Assembly (NCBI GenBank): GCA_015231815.1
Contig: JADGAW010000089.1
Span: 1-7,908 of the forward strand
DNA: 7,908 nucleotides
Source: Nitrospinota bacterium
GTDB taxonomy: Bacteria; Nitrospinota_A; JADGAW01
Direction: 5' to 3'
Each line of letters begins with the position of its first letter. Within the stretch, counting starts at the first letter, position 1. Below the pieces are notes generated by a model that did no database searches, was not told the DNA's origin, and was given only the letters and a program-made list of their open reading frames with translations. Below, piece after piece: positions 5,672-7,908 of this stretch. The translations under genes were made by a program, and so were the position numbers.

Positions 5672-6517
5672 ATGAATATTATATCCGCCAGTAGAAGAAC
5701 CGACATCCCAGCATTTTATCCTGATTGGCTTATAGAAAAAATCCGGTTAGGAAAAGTTATAGTAAGAGATCCCTACAGAATAAAATACAGAACATTTTCA
5801 CTATTGAAGAAAGATGTAGCTGCTTTTGTTTTTTGGACGAGAAACCCTGCTCCTTTGATACCCTACCTTAAGGAAATAAAGGAGGGTGGATTTCCCTTTT
5901 ATTTCCTCATGACCATTACCGGCATGGGTAAACCACTGGAAAACAGAAATCCTGATCTGGAAGATGCAATTGACAGCTTTATAGAAATTTCCGAGAAATA
6001 TTCACCCATTTTCTGGCGCTTTGACCCCATTTTGTACCGAGGAACACCAGAGGAAGAGGAAGAAATTATCGAGCGTTTTAACAAAATTCTTTTAAGAATT
6101 GCAGGTAAGACCAATAGATGCTACATCAGTTTTATGCAATCATACAAAAAACAGGAAAACCGGTTTAATGCCATCGGTTATTCCTATAAAGAAGCTAAAG
6201 AAAATAAACGAAATGAACTTGCAAATAAGCTGGGAGAGATAGCAAAAAGCAAAGGTGTTACTCTCTATTCATGTTGCAGCGACTATCTTGACGGAGATTT
6301 TATCCAGCCGGGGAGTTGTATTAACAAAGAAACCATTGAAGAGATTTCCGGAGAAAGCATAGAAATACAACAACGTAAAACAAGAAAGCAGTGCAACTGC
6401 ATTCAGTCCATTGATATCGGAATATATAACACCTGCTTTCATGAATGCCTTTATTGCTATGCCACTGCAAATTATGAAACTGTTCTCAAGAAACTTCAAA
6501 AAAAGGTTGAGAAATAA
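5672..6517 (+). CDS. DUF1848 family protein with a C-terminal CX3CX2C motif
   Basis: The 281-residue product matches DUF1848: SASRRTDIPAFYPDWL (5-20), V-R-D-P-Y, VFWTRNPAPLI (53-63), an FxxMTITGMGKPLE segment and WRFDPILYRG (115-124). The C-terminal cysteine region is CNC (241-243), SIDIGIYNTC and C255-FHE-C259-LY-C262-YA. The last is the CX3CX2C spacing that binds the 4Fe-4S cluster in radical SAM enzymes, but it lies at the C-terminus instead of near the N-terminus. Further cysteines are at 150, 201, 202 and 216. An iron-sulfur role is likely; the reaction is unknown. It is the only plus-strand gene, divergent from the ybeD group and convergent with ettA. The ATG at 5672 fits the family N-terminus, though no Shine-Dalgarno is seen. 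Confidence 0.9.
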   Translation: MNIISASRRTDIPAFYPDWLIEKIRLGKVIVRDPYRIKYRTFSLLKKDVAAFVFWTRNPAPLIPYLKEIKEGGFPFYFLMTITGMGKPLENRNPDLEDAIDSFIEISEKYSPIFWRFDPILYRGTPEEEEEIIERFNKILLRIAGKTNRCYISFMQSYKKQENRFNAIGYSYKEAKENKRNELANKLGEIAKSKGVTLYSCCSDYLDGDFIQPGSCINKETIEEISGESIEIQQRKTRKQCNCIQSIDIGIYNTCFHECLYCYATANYETVLKKLQKKVEK

Positions 6518-6520
6518 AGC

Positions 6521-6546
6521 ACTCTTAACTACGTTTGAGTTTTTTG
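6521..6546 (+). terminator. Weak terminator at the convergent end of the DUF1848 and ettA genes
   Basis: ACTC (6521-6524) pairs with GAGT (6537-6540), and AAC pairs with GTT inside, around a TAC loop. TTTTTT follows at 6541-6546 on the plus strand. Only about seven pairs form. It lies inside the last codons of ettA and just past the DUF1848 stop. In the minus direction the T run is interrupted. Confidence 0.35.
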
Positions 6547-7908
6547 TAGGTCATACGGTGAGGCTCTATTGATTTGAGTCCAAGGCGTTTCTTCTTATCC
6601 TCCTCATACTCTGAGAAGTTACCGTCAAACCAAATAACCTGACTATCTCCTTCAAAGGCAAGAATATGCGTTGCTATTCTATCGAGAAAATATCTGTCAT
6701 GGGAAATAACCACAGCACATCCGGCAAATTCCATCAGGGAATCCTCCAGAGCACGCAAAGTATTCACATCTAAATCGTTTGTTGGTTCATCAAGAAGAAT
6801 TACGTTACCTTCTTCACGAAGCATTGTCGCTAAATGTACCCGGTTTCTTTCCCCACCGGAAAGTTCACTAACCTTCTTCTTATGGTCATCTCCTGAAAAG
6901 TTGAATTTAGCAATATATGCCCGAGAGTTTACCTCAAGCTTTCCGAGGTTAATAAATTCAGTACCACCAGTTATTACTTCAAAGACGGTTTTATCAGCAT
7001 CAAGTTCCCGTCCCTGATCAACATATGAAAGTTTAACGGTCTCCCCTATTTTAAAGGAGCCTTCATCTGGTTTTTCCTGTCCGGTAATTAAACGAAACAG
7101 AGTCGTTTTACCAGCTCCGTTTGCTCCAATAATACCAACAATTCCACCGGGGGGAAGTTTAAAGCTGAGATTTTCATAGAGAAGTTTATCGTCATAGGTT
7201 TTTTTCACTCCAACTGCTTCAATAACCATATCTCCCAGCCTTGGTCCTGGCGGAATATAAAGTTCAGTTGTTTCGTTTCGTTTTTCCTTTTCCTCTGCAT
7301 AGAGTTTTTCGTAATTTGTAATTCTCGCTTTCCCTTTTGCCTGTCGTGCTTTTTGGCTGCTATTTATCCATTCAAGCTCTTGCTTCAAAGCTTTTTGTCG
7401 CTTTGATTCCTGCTTTTCCTCAACTTCCATACGTTTGGTCTTTTGCTCCAACCAACTTGTATAGTTACCCTGAAAAGGAATTCCATGACCACGGTCAAGT
7501 TCCAGAATCCATCCACAAACATTGTCGAGAAAATATCTGTCATGAGTAACAGCGATAACAGTTCCCTTATATTGCTGTAAATGTCGTTCAAGCCACCAAA
7601 CTGTTTCGGCATCAAGATGGTTTGTTGGTTCATCAAGAAGAAGAATATCAGGTTCCTTAAGTAAAAGTCTGCAAAGAGCAACCCTTCTTTTTTCTCCTCC
7701 TGAAAGAACTCCAACCTTTTGTTCGGAAGGAGGACACCTGAGTGAATCCATTGCGAGGTCAAGTCGGCTGTCCAAATCCCAGGCATTTGAAGAATCTAGT
7801 TTATCTTGCAAGTCTGCCTGTTTTGCAAGAAGTTTTTCCATCTCGTCATCGCTCATCGGCTCAGCAAACTTCATATTTATTTCTTCGAAGTCCTTAAGTA
7901 ATTGAACA
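6525..7908 (-). CDS. ettA: Energy-dependent translational throttle protein EttA (ABC-F), 5' end missing (partial)
   Basis: EttA binds the ribosomal E site and gates the first steps of elongation according to ATP level. About 460 residues are visible against 555 in E. coli; the frame is open to the right edge, so the first Walker A lies outside. Numbered from the Met at 7874, the first ABC domain shows LSGGEKRRVALCR (57-69), DILLLDEPTNHLD (76-88) and THDRYFLDNV (110-119). The E-site arm and basic linker follow (EWINSSQKARQAKGKARI), then KRNETTELYIPPGPRLGD, an EttA hallmark. The second ABC domain has Walker A GANGAGKTT (250-258), LSGGERNRVHLA (338-349), VILLDEPTNDLD (358-369) and SHDRYFLDRIATHIL. 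The tail KSIEPHRMTYKKLKRS matches the EttA C-terminus. The Met at 7874 is internal, not the start. Confidence 0.96.
   Translation of the reverse strand, partial: VQLLKDFEEINMKFAEPMSDDEMEKLLAKQADLQDKLDSSNAWDLDSRLDLAMDSLRCPPSEQKVGVLSGGEKRRVALCRLLLKEPDILLLDEPTNHLDAETVWWLERHLQQYKGTVIAVTHDRYFLDNVCGWILELDRGHGIPFQGNYTSWLEQKTKRMEVEEKQESKRQKALKQELEWINSSQKARQAKGKARITNYEKLYAEEKEKRNETTELYIPPGPRLGDMVIEAVGVKKTYDDKLLYENLSFKLPPGGIVGIIGANGAGKTTLFRLITGQEKPDEGSFKIGETVKLSYVDQGRELDADKTVFEVITGGTEFINLGKLEVNSRAYIAKFNFSGDDHKKKVSELSGGERNRVHLATMLREEGNVILLDEPTNDLDVNTLRALEDSLMEFAGCAVVISHDRYFLDRIATHILAFEGDSQVIWFDGNFSEYEEDKKKRLGLKSIEPHRMTYKKLKRS

Noticed and set aside
7385..7786. Minus-strand open frame of 133 codons inside ettA
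   Set aside because: It is an alternative frame of a highly conserved ABC-F gene and shows no domain of its own.

Overview
The window comes from an AT-rich bacterial chromosome and is densely packed with housekeeping and motility genes. Nothing in it points to a phage, plasmid or insertion sequence. The gene set (flagellar stator genes, a PilZ protein, Hfq, a prepilin peptidase, EttA) suggests a motile, probably diderm bacterium that uses cyclic-di-GMP and may make type IV pili or a type II secretion system. The sequence alone does not settle the phylum.

All genes but one lie on the minus strand, so they read from right to left. From the right edge: ettA, an ABC-F translation factor whose first quarter lies outside the window. 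Next is the only plus-strand gene, a DUF1848 protein that converges on ettA with 7 nt between stops. A 76-nt divergent gap follows. Then comes a compact group: a YbeD/DUF493 protein, a YjbQ-family protein coupled to it by TAATG, and a prepilin peptidase whose ribosome binding site sits on the yjbQ stop codon. After a 78-nt AT-rich gap with a likely promoter come hfq, aroQ (overlapping hfq by 11 nt) and a ComFB-family protein. A 136-nt gap leads to motA, motB (overlapping motA by 14 nt) and a PilZ protein that starts at a TTG inside the end of motB. After a 209-nt gap comes a large multipass membrane protein gene, open to the left edge and cut off there.

The most coherent theme is surface motility and its control. 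The stator pair motAB is followed by a translationally coupled PilZ protein and preceded by a ComFB-family protein. Both families have been linked to cyclic dinucleotide binding, and the prepilin peptidase lies just upstream. A c-di-GMP-tuned motor is a reasonable inference but not proven here. Residues in MotA look more like the sodium-driven PomA type than the E. coli proton type, and the acidic residues of the MotA torque loop are missing.

I do not see a wholly new system. The points most worth following up are the ComFB-motA-motB-PilZ arrangement, the altered MotA loop, the C-terminal CX3CX2C motif in the DUF1848 protein, and the unannotated membrane protein at the left edge.
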